Positions 33,293-41,722 of a stretch of 64,000 nt of DNA are shown here, one piece after another; position 1 is the stretch's first letter; each line of letters begins with the position of its first letter. A model generated the notes under the pieces. That model was not told the origin of the DNA, ran no database searches, and saw only the letters and a list, made by a program, of their open reading frames with translations. The stretch is from Butyrivibrio fibrisolvens (GTDB lineage Bacteria > Bacillota > Clostridia > Lachnospirales > Lachnospiraceae), in contig NZ_CP146963.1 in NCBI RefSeq assembly GCF_037113525.1, forward strand, positions 3,224,001 through 3,288,000, read 5' to 3'. The position numbers and the translations under genes were made by a program.

Positions 33293-35629
33293 TTAAGCCT
33301 TTATCTTAGTCAGTTCTGCGTTAAGAGCTTTCATCTCTTCTTCAGTGTAATCAGGCTTTGCGTAGAAGAAAAACTTCTCCAGAGTAAATGTCCCGACCAT
33401 GTCTCTTAATTCTTTTCCCACATCAGGCATTCTCTTGTCTATAACGGCTGTCGCTTCCTTCGAAGCAAGAAGGTCGTTTATTGTGCTTCTGATAGAAAGA
33501 TATCCTTCAGGGAAAAGCTGGGCTTCACTTTCTTCGTCAAGGAACCAGTTGCGAACATTAAGTCCCGGATTCTGATCAACATATACGTAAGACTTATCAG
33601 GCTCTTCTACTCTGTTAAAAATGGTATGGTCGCTGACTTCTCCTGCTCTTGCAACGATCTTATTTTTACCCATTGTAAGTGGAATATCTTTAAATACGGC
33701 ACTTCCGTTTACAGTGCGTTCTATATATTCTTTTCCGGCAGCTTCCAGTGTAACACTCTCCTGGTTAGAATAAACCTTGACTGTCATGGCTTCATAAGCG
33801 CGGTTAACATATCTTTTACCTGCAATGCTCACGAAGGGGTCCTTGGACCACATGGCTTTGTAATAGTAAAAGCTGTCTTTTCTTGTCTTACGGTCAAAGG
33901 TAACAAGGCCTTTGATATTTCTTTTCTTAATGTTTGCAGCGCCTCTTACAGGGCTTGTAAAATCGAACATGTTCCATACAAAGCTTCCCCAGACAAAGTC
34001 GCGCTGAGCCATCATCGGATACACGGTCTCGTGGTAGAGGGCCTGAAACTCCTCGGAATAGTCGTTAACCTTAGGATCGTCGCTATGGTATACAGTATTG
34101 GTATCTGCGCCGTATTCTGAGATTCCAAGCGGCATCGCAGGGTTAACCTTGTGAAACTCGTCAAGGAACTTGCCATGATCAGCAAATTCGCCGTAATACC
34201 AGCCGTAATAGATGTTGTAAGCGGTTGTATCTGTAACCTGATTAAGCGTGCTGTCTGAGTGAACCACGTTCAGATTGGCGCAGGTGGAAAATCTGGTGCC
34301 ATCAAGCTCGTGGACAAGGTCATTAAGCACGTGCATCTTCTCTGCCATATATGGGAACTCGCCGTAGATTGCGATCTCATTCTGGATTCCCCAAAAACAT
34401 ATGGATGGATGGTGCATGTTCTGAAGGATCATTTCTTTTAGTTGAACCTTGGCATTTTCAAACAGTTCATCGTCCTCCGGAAGCTTTAACATCGGAATCT
34501 CAGCCCAGACTACAAATCCCATGCTATCACAAAGGCTGTACACCTCCTGCGGATGAGGATAGTGAGAAAAGCGGACTGCATTAGCTCCGATTTCATGAAT
34601 AAGCCCCATATCCTCTTTCCAGTTATCCATTGTGGCAGCCGAGAATACTCCGCAACTGTCCTGATGCTTGGCTACACCATGAAGTTTAACATGCTCTCCA
34701 TTTAGGAAAAAACCTTTGTCTGCATCCATAGCTATACGCCTGAATCCGACTTCTTTTGTTACAGAGTCAACCTCTTCTCCATCTGCCAAAAGAGATACTG
34801 TCATGGTATATAAGTGGGCATCATCAAGGCCGTTCCAGAAAATGGGGGAATCCAGCTCAAGGACTTTTTTAAGGGTAAATTTATGTTCTGCAAGATTACT
34901 GATCTCATTGGCGTTAGAAAAAGATCTGTTTAACTCTTCAATACTATATGTCTTGGAGAACAGTTGTGTGTCACTATTATGATCATTAGATAGCGATTCT
35001 TTCCCATTATTAGTTAATGAATATCTGACTTTATATTTTTTATTTTCATCAGTCAAAGAGATTTCTGTCCTGCCCCAGACTTCGCCTTTTCCATCCTCAG
35101 AAACTCTTGTTTGTACAATAACTCCATCGCAGCCATAGTATGCTGTGTCAAAGCAGTCCACACCTGTTTCTACAAGTTCAACTTTTCTATGGATTCCACC
35201 AAATACAGCGAAATCTCCGGATATTGGAGAAACATGGAGTTTCTTATCTGTACTTACGAGAACTGTAAGGAGATTGGTTCCTGTGATCAGGGCATCCGTA
35301 AGTTCAAGTGCAAAAATATTGTAACCGCCCTCATGACCACCGATTTCAGTGCCATTAAGATAGATCCTGCAAACCTTATCAACACCATAAAATTTAATAT
35401 AGGTTCTTGTATCTTTACTTTTCATATATTCAAACTTCTTCTGGTATACTGCCTCTCCCTGATAATAATCTTCATCTGTGTACCAGGTGTGTGGAAGATT
35501 CACTTTTTCACAGGTAAAGCCTGTTCCATCTGCCTTTACCTGTTCATCGATAGGGCTCGATACATCGGTATTCTGCCATGAACCCTTTACAAATAACCAG
35601 TCTCTATTCCAATCTATAACCTTTCTCAT
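33293..35629 (-). CDS. Glycoside hydrolase family 2 enzyme (beta-galactosidase-like)
   Basis: A 778-residue intracellular enzyme; no signal is seen. GH2 sugar-binding (NLPHTWYTDEDYYQGEAVY), Ig-like and TIM-barrel domains occur in order. The acid/base Glu is in WGIQNEIAIYG and the nucleophile Glu in LGISEYGADTN, with RFSHYPHPQEVY as the GH2 barrel signature. It could be a beta-galactosidase, beta-glucuronidase or beta-mannosidase; the length and lack of other markers favour the first but do not prove it. ATG 35629 has CGGAGG at good spacing, so the ORF's first 15 codons are excluded. It leads the GH2-AraC unit. Confidence 0.87.
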   Translation of the reverse strand: MRKVIDWNRDWLFVKGSWQNTDVSSPIDEQVKADGTGFTCEKVNLPHTWYTDEDYYQGEAVYQKKFEYMKSKDTRTYIKFYGVDKVCRIYLNGTEIGGHEGGYNIFALELTDALITGTNLLTVLVSTDKKLHVSPISGDFAVFGGIHRKVELVETGVDCFDTAYYGCDGVIVQTRVSEDGKGEVWGRTEISLTDENKKYKVRYSLTNNGKESLSNDHNSDTQLFSKTYSIEELNRSFSNANEISNLAEHKFTLKKVLELDSPIFWNGLDDAHLYTMTVSLLADGEEVDSVTKEVGFRRIAMDADKGFFLNGEHVKLHGVAKHQDSCGVFSAATMDNWKEDMGLIHEIGANAVRFSHYPHPQEVYSLCDSMGFVVWAEIPMLKLPEDDELFENAKVQLKEMILQNMHHPSICFWGIQNEIAIYGEFPYMAEKMHVLNDLVHELDGTRFSTCANLNVVHSDSTLNQVTDTTAYNIYYGWYYGEFADHGKFLDEFHKVNPAMPLGISEYGADTNTVYHSDDPKVNDYSEEFQALYHETVYPMMAQRDFVWGSFVWNMFDFTSPVRGAANIKKRNIKGLVTFDRKTRKDSFYYYKAMWSKDPFVSIAGKRYVNRAYEAMTVKVYSNQESVTLEAAGKEYIERTVNGSAVFKDIPLTMGKNKIVARAGEVSDHTIFNRVEEPDKSYVYVDQNPGLNVRNWFLDEESEAQLFPEGYLSIRSTINDLLASKEATAVIDKRMPDVGKELRDMVGTFTLEKFFFYAKPDYTEEEMKALNAELTKIKA

Positions 35630-35856
35630 AGTAATGACCTCCGATACAGCTAAAATGTATTGCAGATTTCGCATTTACAGTCGCCTGGGATGCGGCATAT
35701 TTTATATGTACGAAAGCTATATATACGAAATCTGTGTTATTTTAGGGTATCTTATCATAGCTTTTTTGTAATAAATAGAATTTTTTATTTCATTATAGCA
35801 TTTTATATAGATCGTGGATCCCATATCGTGGATGTGTTTTGTCTTAGTCAGGATAT

Positions 35857-35905
35857 AAAAAAGGACACATGCAGAAATTACTGAATGTAGCTCTGCATGT
35901 GCCTT
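35857..35905 (-). terminator. Intrinsic terminator of the DUF3089-like gene
   Basis: On the minus strand AAGGCACATGCAGA pairs with TCTGCATGTGTCCTT with one mismatch, and a TTTTTT run follows. It lies 17 bases after the hydrolase stop. The rest of the 292-base gap (35630-35921) upstream of the GH2 gene is AT-rich and carries no ORF. Confidence 0.8.
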
Positions 35906-35921
35906 ATTTATCAAATTATTA

Positions 35922-36962
35922 TTACGCTGCATCATCTAATGCTCTGCTGTTTAAGAAGCTCTCTGTTCGTTTCTGAACGTTCTGTTGTAGGTTTACGTAG
36001 AAAAGGAAATTGTCGTACAGGTGGAGGCTTCCTTCGGGGAAGATGTCAAGTACAGGCGGGTAATTAGCTGTATCTATGTCTGTGACTATGAGTGAACCTC
36101 TGTCGGGGTCGATGTAGGCACCGTACTTTCCTACTTCTATAGATGTTATGGCGCCGGTTTTGCTGTCCTGGGTTACTGTTCCAAGGTTTAAAGACTTATC
36201 AGCCACTTCACTGTCAGTTCTCCAGTTGAGGGGGTTGATGGAATATACTTTTGTGCCGGCGGGGATGATCATAGAATCGGTTACGCCGCCTGCTTCGCAC
36301 TCATAGCTTACTACTACGCCTGTATCTGTTTCGCCTTTAGCAGGGACTATCTGAGGGTACTGGGTGATCATGTCTTCTGTCATGCACCAGCCGATAGCGT
36401 AAACTGCTATTAGGTTTTCTCTAAGTGCTACTGCCTGCGCGCCGTCGCCGCCGTAGTATTCTTTTAGTATTCTGTAGCACATATCAGCGCCTTGAGAGAA
36501 GCCTGCAAGTATAAGGGGGCGTCCGTTATTCTTGTGCTCAAGGTAATACTTAAATGCTGCAGATACATCCATATAGGCATTAGCAAAGATCTGGTCTTTA
36601 GCCTGGCCATCTTCCATGGAATATGCATTTAAGGATGCCTGCCTGTAATAAGGAGCATAGATTCTGCAGGTGTTTGCATATATTGACTGCTGCTGATTCA
36701 TGGCATTTCTGAATACTTTTTTATATCCGGCTGTCATCTCGGAATTGTACTGACTGAGGGTATCTACAGATGGAGCCACGATGAATACGTCAACTGCATT
36801 CTCAGGATATGCTCCGTCATAGAGCCAGTTATCTGAAAGGGAATAGTCTAAAGAGCTTGTAAATGGCAGCACGTTAACTGCAAGGGATTTAATACCAAAA
36901 GCTGATGATAAGCACATTCCAAGTATCATGATCATAAGTACTACGGATATTCTTTTCTTCAT
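35922..36962 (-). CDS. Secreted alpha/beta hydrolase, DUF3089-like
   Basis: A 346-residue protein with a cleavable-looking signal (about 1-28, MKKRISVVLMIMILGMCLSS then FGIKSLA). The pattern VDVFIVAPSVD, CRIYAPYYRQASL and LILAGFSQGADMCYR is that of DUF3089 hydrolases, with the Ser in GFSQG as nucleophile. A C-terminal Asp/His pair (LDIFPEGSLHLYDNFLF) could complete the triad. ATG 36962 has AAGGAG 10 bases upstream; the ATG at 36983 overlaps the ribosome site. It ends with its own terminator and appears monocistronic. Activity (esterase or lipase) is inference. Confidence 0.72.
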   Translation of the reverse strand: MKKRISVVLMIMILGMCLSSAFGIKSLAVNVLPFTSSLDYSLSDNWLYDGAYPENAVDVFIVAPSVDTLSQYNSEMTAGYKKVFRNAMNQQQSIYANTCRIYAPYYRQASLNAYSMEDGQAKDQIFANAYMDVSAAFKYYLEHKNNGRPLILAGFSQGADMCYRILKEYYGGDGAQAVALRENLIAVYAIGWCMTEDMITQYPQIVPAKGETDTGVVVSYECEAGGVTDSMIIPAGTKVYSINPLNWRTDSEVADKSLNLGTVTQDSKTGAITSIEVGKYGAYIDPDRGSLIVTDIDTANYPPVLDIFPEGSLHLYDNFLFYVNLQQNVQKRTESFLNSRALDDAA

Positions 36963-37083
36963 ATTCGTTGTCTCCTTATACATTCAGGCTTTCATTATGT
37001 TTAAACTATAATTATGTTTATTATATAATTAGTCGTCTTTATCCATATATTATACACGTTATTTCGTTTGTTATCACCTAAAT

Positions 37084-37112
37084 AAAAACTGCCACCAGAG
37101 AACTGATGGCAG
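37084..37112 (-). terminator. Terminator downstream of the repeat-protein gene
   Basis: On the minus strand CTGCCATCA pairs with TGGTGGCAG (one wobble) across a 6-base loop, followed by TTTTTATTT. It comes after the three-hairpin element in the 3' untranslated region of the 253-residue protein gene. Confidence 0.75.
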
Positions 37113-37124
37113 CCGATTTATAAT

Positions 37125-37250
37125 CATGACTTTTTTTCACTTCGTTCCAAAAGTCATGTAAATAGGCCAATTGAGAACACCTTCGGTGCCTAGCCTATTT
37201 ACCTACCGATTCACTTTCTTACGAAATCCGCAGTAAATGCGGATTTCTGA
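37125..37250. repeat. Three-hairpin intergenic element, copy 2
   Basis: Hairpin 1 pairs CATGACTTTT (37125-37134) with AAAAGTCATG (37149-37158). Hairpin 2 pairs GTAAATAGGC (37158-37167) with GCCTATTTAC (37193-37202), enclosing CCAATTGAG and an inner CACC/GGTG stem around TTC. Hairpin 3 pairs GAAATCCGCA (37223-37232) with TGCGGATTTC (37238-37247) around GTAAA. Relative to copy 1 (9538-9656), stem bases differ but pairing is kept, while CCAATTGAG, ACCGATTCA, CGAAA, CGCAGTAAATGCG and TTTCTG are conserved. It lies in the 323-base gap 36963-37285, which has no ORF. Confidence 0.78.
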
Positions 37251-37285
37251 TTCAAAGTTGCGAAAACATATATTAAATTTTGAGA

Positions 37286-38047
37286 TTATCTGTTCATCTC
37301 TGTTCTAACGACGGTCTTAACACCGTTTTCGATAGTAACAGTTTCCAGATAGGTCTTGTCACCTTCTACGACGATATTGGAGTATTCTTCTTTTAACTCT
37401 TCAACGGCGTTACGAGAGCCTGCTCCACCGCCGCTTCCTCCTGATTCTCCAAATCCGTCATAGAGCATGTCAACAGAAGCATCTACATTCTCTACTGCAG
37501 GAAGACCATACTCTATATTCCTGTTATTGAGAGCATTACCAAGTGTTACCATATTCTCTCTTACTACAAGATCATTGAATGTAAGGCCAAGAGCCTGCAT
37601 GGTATCTACAATTGTAGTCGTGTTAGCTCTGAAGGTATCCTCGATCTGCTCAAGAAGCTGCTTTTGATCACTGCTTAGTGCCTGCTTAACTGCTGAATCT
37701 ACAAATGAATCAACATCTATATTGCCACTTACAAGTGAAGATGCAGAAAGAGCATTTGAACCAAGAACAGAACTTGTAAATATACCTTCTGAATTGTAAA
37801 TACCGGATGTTGAATTCTGGGATGCTTTTATCGTGTTGATCGTCTTAATATACGTATCCTGTATATTATCAATAGATGATATACTTGCAGAATCACTACC
37901 CATGTTGATCGCGGTAGCAGCTCCGCTTAATTTGACCTGCTCAGCAAAAGAAGCAGCTGCTTCTTCTGATACAGCCTTAAGTCTGTTGTAGGTCTTCAAA
38001 TAAAGATCTTCTACTGAATCGATTCCTGATACACCTGTTATTGCCAT
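37286..38047 (-). CDS. Unknown 253-residue protein with 50-residue internal repeat
   Basis: A Ser/Ala/Asn-rich protein with no signal or membrane helix. Residues 9-25 (IDSVEDLYLKTYNRLKA) and 59-75 (IDNIQDTYIKTINTIKA) are a duplicated helix exactly 50 residues apart. A flexible GESGGSGGGAGSRN linker near residue 205 leads to a small Glu-rich C-terminal part. The composition resembles exported flagellin-like or surface proteins, but no known domain is recognised. ATG 38047 follows AAGGAGGG. A strong promoter 260 bases upstream gives it a long leader, and a terminator follows, so it is monocistronic and possibly well expressed. Confidence 0.6.
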   Translation of the reverse strand: MAITGVSGIDSVEDLYLKTYNRLKAVSEEAAASFAEQVKLSGAATAINMGSDSASISSIDNIQDTYIKTINTIKASQNSTSGIYNSEGIFTSSVLGSNALSASSLVSGNIDVDSFVDSAVKQALSSDQKQLLEQIEDTFRANTTTIVDTMQALGLTFNDLVVRENMVTLGNALNNRNIEYGLPAVENVDASVDMLYDGFGESGGSGGGAGSRNAVEELKEEYSNIVVEGDKTYLETVTIENGVKTVVRTEMNR

Positions 38048-38100
38048 TACGTTTCCCTCCTTGTGCCTATGCTGCATACATGATATTTTCATGCTGCCAG

Positions 38101-38124
38101 TCTTTCGAAAAGGTTTTCGAAAGA
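38101..38124. repeat. 11-bp perfect inverted repeat in the leader of the 253-residue protein gene
   Basis: TCTTTCGAAAA and TTTTCGAAAGA are separated by GG. In the minus-strand mRNA this is a stable hairpin about 55 bases before the start codon; as DNA it could be an operator. A second palindrome CGAAATATATTTCG lies at about 38206-38219. Confidence 0.65.
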
Positions 38125-38312
38125 TTCCCCTTAGCATAGTTAGTATTTTTCTACAATTACTTCAATCTAGCCTGAACACTGCAACTACTAACACTCTTCT
38201 TTCCTCGAAATATATTTCGGTAAGCATGATTAGGCAATTAATACAAAAGCAAAAAACTTCAAAAATATGATTGGTTTTATGATTATTTATGTTCAGCTGA
38301 TCAATTAATATC

Positions 38313-38341
38313 ATTATAGAATAAACGTGGCGTCAAATCAA
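38313..38341 (-). promoter_or_regulatory. Promoter of the 253-residue protein gene
   Basis: On the minus strand TTGATT (38336-38341) and TATAAT (38313-38318) are 17 bases apart. Transcription would begin near 38306, leaving a leader of about 260 bases. It lies in the 409-base gap 38048-38456, which otherwise holds the gdhA terminator and no ORF. Confidence 0.6.
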
Positions 38342-38394
38342 AGTTATGGCTGCATCCAGTAGAAATTTCCAAAAGTAATTCAAAGAAAACATGA

Positions 38395-38430
38395 AAAAGA
38401 AAAAACGGCACAGAGTGAACTCTGTGCCGC
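38395..38430 (-). terminator. Intrinsic terminator of gdhA
   Basis: On the minus strand GCGGCACAGAG pairs with CTCTGTGCCG around TTCA-type loop bases, followed by TTTTTTCTTTTT. It begins about 27 bases after the gdhA stop. Confidence 0.88.
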
Positions 38431-38456
38431 CATTAAGCTATAAATTATATTATGTA

Positions 38457-39803
38457 TTAAACAATACCCTGAGCCTTCATAGCTTCAGCAACCTTAAGGA
38501 AACCTGCGATGTTAGCGCCTGTTACATAGTCGCCTTCCTTACCATACTGCTTAGCTGCCTCAGAAATGCTCTTGTAGATATTCTTCATGATATCGTGAAG
38601 CTTGTTGTCAACTTCTTCGAAGGACCATGAAAGTCTCTCTGAGTTCTGGCTCATCTCGAGAGCTGATGTTGCAACACCACCTGCATTTGAAGCCTTACCA
38701 CAGATGAAGAGTACACCGTTATCCTGAAGATACTTAGTAGCATCAAGAGTTGTAGGCATGTTAGCACCTTCACATACAGCATATACACCGTTAGCAACAA
38801 GTGCCTTAGCATCCTCAAGATCAAGCTCGTTCTGAGTAGCGCAAGGAAGAGCTACATCACACTTAACTGTCCATACGCCGTGCTCGCCATTCTTCTTCTC
38901 ATGATACTCAGCAGAAGAACGCTGTGCAGCATACTCTGTAAGACGTGCTCTCTTTACTTCCTTAACCTCTTTAAGGAGCTCAACATCGATTCCTTCAGGA
39001 TCATAGATCCAACCTGTAGAATCTGAACATGTAACAACCTTAGCACCAAGGCTCTGAGCCTTCTGGATAGCATAGATAGCAACGTTACCAGCACCTGATA
39101 CTGCAACTGTCTTGCCTTCGAAGCTTGTGCCATGATCTTTAAGAAGCTCATCTGTAATGTAAACAAGACCATAACCTGTAGCCTCTGTACGAGCAAGTGA
39201 TCCGCCGTATGTAAGACCCTTACCTGTAAGAACGCCTTCGTATACGTCTCTGATTCTCTTGTACTGACCATAGAGATAACCGATCTCACGTCCGCCTACA
39301 CCGATATCACCGGCAGGAACGTCTGTGTCAGCTCCGATGTGTCTGTAAAGCTCTGTCATGAAGCTCTGGCAGAATGCCATAACTTCTCTATCAGACTTAC
39401 CCTTAGGATCGAAGTCTGAACCACCCTTACCACCGCCGATAGGAAGGCTTGTAAGTGAGTTCTTGAATACCTGCTCGAAACCAAGGAACTTAATGATACC
39501 AAGATTTACTGAAGGATGGAAACGAAGTCCTCCCTTGTAAGGTCCGATTGCTGAGTTGAACTGTACACGGAAACCGTTGTTAACCTGTACCTGACCCTTA
39601 TCATCTACCCACGGTACTCTGAAAAGAATCTGTCTCTCAGGAGTTGTAAGTCTCTCAAGGAGAGCTTCCTTACGATACTCTTCCTCATTAGCTTCGATAA
39701 CTACTCTAAGAGATTCAAGTACCTCTTTAACTGCCTGGTGAAATTCAGGCTGTGCCGGATTCTGTGCTACGACTCTGTCGTAAATCTCGTCTACGTATGA
39801 CAT
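38457..39803 (-). CDS. gdhA: Glutamate dehydrogenase, hexameric class I (probably NADP-dependent)
   Basis: Assimilates ammonium by reductive amination of 2-oxoglutarate to glutamate. The 448-residue length is that of class I hexameric enzymes. The catalytic Lys is in LPIGGGKGGSDFDPKGKS and the catalytic Asp in VPAGDIGVGGREIGYLYG. The nucleotide fold begins at VAVSGAGNVAIYA; coenzyme preference for NADPH is inferred from class. ATG 39803 follows GGAAGGAG; the ORF's first 19 codons upstream are excluded. A strong promoter, about 150-base structured leader and an internal terminator lie upstream, suggesting regulated read-through. Confidence 0.95.
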   Translation of the reverse strand: MSYVDEIYDRVVAQNPAQPEFHQAVKEVLESLRVVIEANEEEYRKEALLERLTTPERQILFRVPWVDDKGQVQVNNGFRVQFNSAIGPYKGGLRFHPSVNLGIIKFLGFEQVFKNSLTSLPIGGGKGGSDFDPKGKSDREVMAFCQSFMTELYRHIGADTDVPAGDIGVGGREIGYLYGQYKRIRDVYEGVLTGKGLTYGGSLARTEATGYGLVYITDELLKDHGTSFEGKTVAVSGAGNVAIYAIQKAQSLGAKVVTCSDSTGWIYDPEGIDVELLKEVKEVKRARLTEYAAQRSSAEYHEKKNGEHGVWTVKCDVALPCATQNELDLEDAKALVANGVYAVCEGANMPTTLDATKYLQDNGVLFICGKASNAGGVATSALEMSQNSERLSWSFEEVDNKLHDIMKNIYKSISEAAKQYGKEGDYVTGANIAGFLKVAEAMKAQGIV

Positions 39804-39934
39804 TTTTTCTTCTCCTTCCCGCGTATATCGCGATAAACATAATCTAACAAGCAAAATCAAATTCTTGAAGCAACTTCTTCATCTGCAATTCCAAAGTCTA
39901 GAAATCTAATTTTAACTTGAATTTAACTGTTTAT

Positions 39935-40082
39935 AAAAAAAGAGCATAAAAGATCTAACGATCTCTACGCTCCATTGTGCAGACACCTTTGTCCAAAGTT
40001 CAATATTACATTTGGATCAGCCATTGATCCAATTCCATACATGAATCATTGTATCCACTGATACAATTTCATCTCCATGCCT
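39935..40082 (-). ncRNA. Candidate structured leader or small RNA upstream of gdhA, ending in a terminator
   Basis: Transcription from the promoter at 40090-40118 would make an RNA of about 148 bases ending at an intrinsic terminator (39935-39972; GAGCGTAGAGATC against GATCTTTTATGCTC, then T7). Inside it are two similar hairpins: ATTGTATC/GATACAAT (about 40049-40071) and TTGGATCA/TGATCCAA (about 40012-40035). No known riboswitch consensus is recognised. It could be a ligand- or protein-controlled attenuator of gdhA or an independent small RNA. No ORF is supported in the 436-base gap 39804-40239. Confidence 0.5.
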
Positions 40083-40089
40083 GTGGATA

Positions 40090-40118
40090 ATTATATTACG
40101 AGCTTTTAAAAAATTCAA
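40090..40118 (-). promoter_or_regulatory. Promoter of the gdhA leader RNA
   Basis: On the minus strand TTGAAT (40113-40118) is followed after 17 bases by a perfect TATAAT (40090-40095). It lies about 290 bases before the gdhA start codon. Confidence 0.72.
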
Positions 40119-40178
40119 TACGCTTTATTGCACTAAAACGTCAACGCCTTAAAAGGTGATATCCATCATTTTGCACAA

Positions 40179-40224
40179 AGATCGAGTCACTATGAATAAA
40201 GTTTATATTCTAGTGACTCGATCT
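40179..40224 (-). terminator. 14-bp perfect hairpin after the SH3-domain gene
   Basis: AGATCGAGTCACTA and TAGTGACTCGATCT are perfect complements with an 18-base loop, starting 15 bases after the stop. The T-run is weak (TTTG), so termination may be incomplete. Confidence 0.6.
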
Positions 40225-40239
40225 AACAATGATCAACTA

Positions 40240-41625
40240 TTATTTTGTAAGATACTCAGTCTTTACATATCCCTTAATGCCGTTGTATTCAACTTCGCAC
40301 CATCCATCTGCGCGATAGTTAGTAACCTTGATCTCGTCGCCCTTGTATGCATTTCCAAGTATTTCAGACTCTGTACTAGCAGATTTTCTAATACGTACAG
40401 TCTCTTTTACATGATAAGTACCTGTGCTGGTAACACCATCATTTGAATCAGTAGTTGTTTCTTTTGTATCTGATTCTTTAGTATCTGACTCTTTAGTCTC
40501 TGTTTCTTTAGTGTCAGCTTCTTTTGTATCTGAAGCGCTGTCATCGCCCTGAGAAACTACTGTAAAGTACTCAGTACGTACATATGCCTCTTTACCTTCA
40601 TATTCGATCTTACTCCAACCATTTGCAAGAGCTTCGATCTGAGTGAACTGCTGTCCTACTTCTGTCTTACCAAGTACATCTGCGTTTGTAGAATCAGAAC
40701 TTCTTATCTTAACAACAGTTGTAGCTTCGATTATTACAGGACCGCTCTGAGTTTCAGTCTCTGTAGCTACTGTGCTGCTTTCTGCACTTGTGCTTTCCTG
40801 TGAAGAAGAATCAGCTGCAGTAGTCTCTGCAGAGCTTTCAGTAGAAGCTGCTGATGCAGATGCAACTTCCTTACCTACAGTCTTATTAACTTCCTCTGAG
40901 AAATTTGTAAGGAATGCGCTAAGTTCTGCATTCTCTTCAAGCATTGTATTATAGCTAACTGCTACTTCATTACTAAGATCAATGAAATCATCCTGAACAC
41001 TTAATGCTTCGATATACTTAATGATCTCCTCATCAAGTTCGCCAAAATAGAGATAGTATTCTCCGTTTTCATTAGTTCTTATATAATATGTCTGAAGTCC
41101 AGGAACCTGCTTATCGAATCCGTTGAAATAGAGCTCAAAATAAACATATGTTACATATGCTCCGGTCTCAGGTCCCTTCTTTGTATATACCTTAATGGCA
41201 TCAAACTTTTCATAGTACTGGGCTGATACTTCATATCTGATAAGAGCAGGCTCTGTAAGACCTACAGTTATAGCATTGATAGTATCCATATCTCCTGATG
41301 CCTGAGCATCATAAAACTTCTTGATAAGTGATGTGATCTCAGGATATGCATCCTCTTCCATAACTACCTCAACTGCATCACAGGTGCTGCTTTCTGCAGA
41401 GGATGCAGTTGCGATCTTCTCCTGAGAAGTAGATGCAGAAGCGCTTACGGCACTATTCTGATTATCATTCCTGCCTGCGCGAACTGCCAAAAGTATTGTG
41501 ATAAGAAGACATACCGCAAGAAATGCCGGCATGACGATCTTTTTATTATCTATAATGAAAGTAGCGAGATTAAACTCACTCTTACGAAAAGCTTCGATCT
41601 TGTTCTTTGCATTTTTACGTATCAT
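40240..41625 (-). CDS. Membrane-anchored protein with two bacterial SH3 domains
   Basis: A 461-residue protein with a basic cytoplasmic tail, one membrane helix at about 31-50, then an extracytoplasmic part. Residues about 95-215 look like an NTF2/nuclear-transport-like fold with Tyr-rich strands. Low-complexity Ser/Thr/Glu linkers include tandem DTKE/ESDTKE units. Two SH3b domains end the protein (about 300-358 and 405-460), each with R-I-R-x-S and GW or DGW...Y...GYVKTEYL patterns. SH3b domains bind wall peptides, so a cell-wall sensing or binding role is likely. A GAGG site precedes the ATG. No enzyme domain is seen. Confidence 0.78.
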   Translation of the reverse strand: MIRKNAKNKIEAFRKSEFNLATFIIDNKKIVMPAFLAVCLLITILLAVRAGRNDNQNSAVSASASTSQEKIATASSAESSTCDAVEVVMEEDAYPEITSLIKKFYDAQASGDMDTINAITVGLTEPALIRYEVSAQYYEKFDAIKVYTKKGPETGAYVTYVYFELYFNGFDKQVPGLQTYYIRTNENGEYYLYFGELDEEIIKYIEALSVQDDFIDLSNEVAVSYNTMLEENAELSAFLTNFSEEVNKTVGKEVASASAASTESSAETTAADSSSQESTSAESSTVATETETQSGPVIIEATTVVKIRSSDSTNADVLGKTEVGQQFTQIEALANGWSKIEYEGKEAYVRTEYFTVVSQGDDSASDTKEADTKETETKESDTKESDTKETTTDSNDGVTSTGTYHVKETVRIRKSASTESEILGNAYKGDEIKVTNYRADGWCEVEYNGIKGYVKTEYLTK

Positions 41626-41722
41626 TTCAATGTAACCTCTTTATTACTAAAAATTTATTACGGATAGACCCCAACTATCCCAAACTAACTTTTAATTCTT
41701 TTGAGTAAAATTCTTCTAGCAA

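Noticed and set aside
35660..35700. Possible reverse-orientation fragment of the three-hairpin element (CGCATTTAC near the GH2 leader).
   Set aside because: Only about nine bases match and no stem forms with the expected geometry, so chance is the simpler explanation.
39804..40239. Known riboswitch or T-box in the gdhA leader.
   Set aside because: The T-box AGGGTGGNACCGCG motif is absent and no familiar glutamine, THF, PreQ1 or ZTP core is seen; kept as an unassigned leader candidate.
40405..40560. Thr/Glu/Ser repeats in the SH3-domain protein as a minisatellite.
   Set aside because: The units vary in length and sequence at DNA level, so ordinary low-complexity linker is more likely than a recent tandem array.
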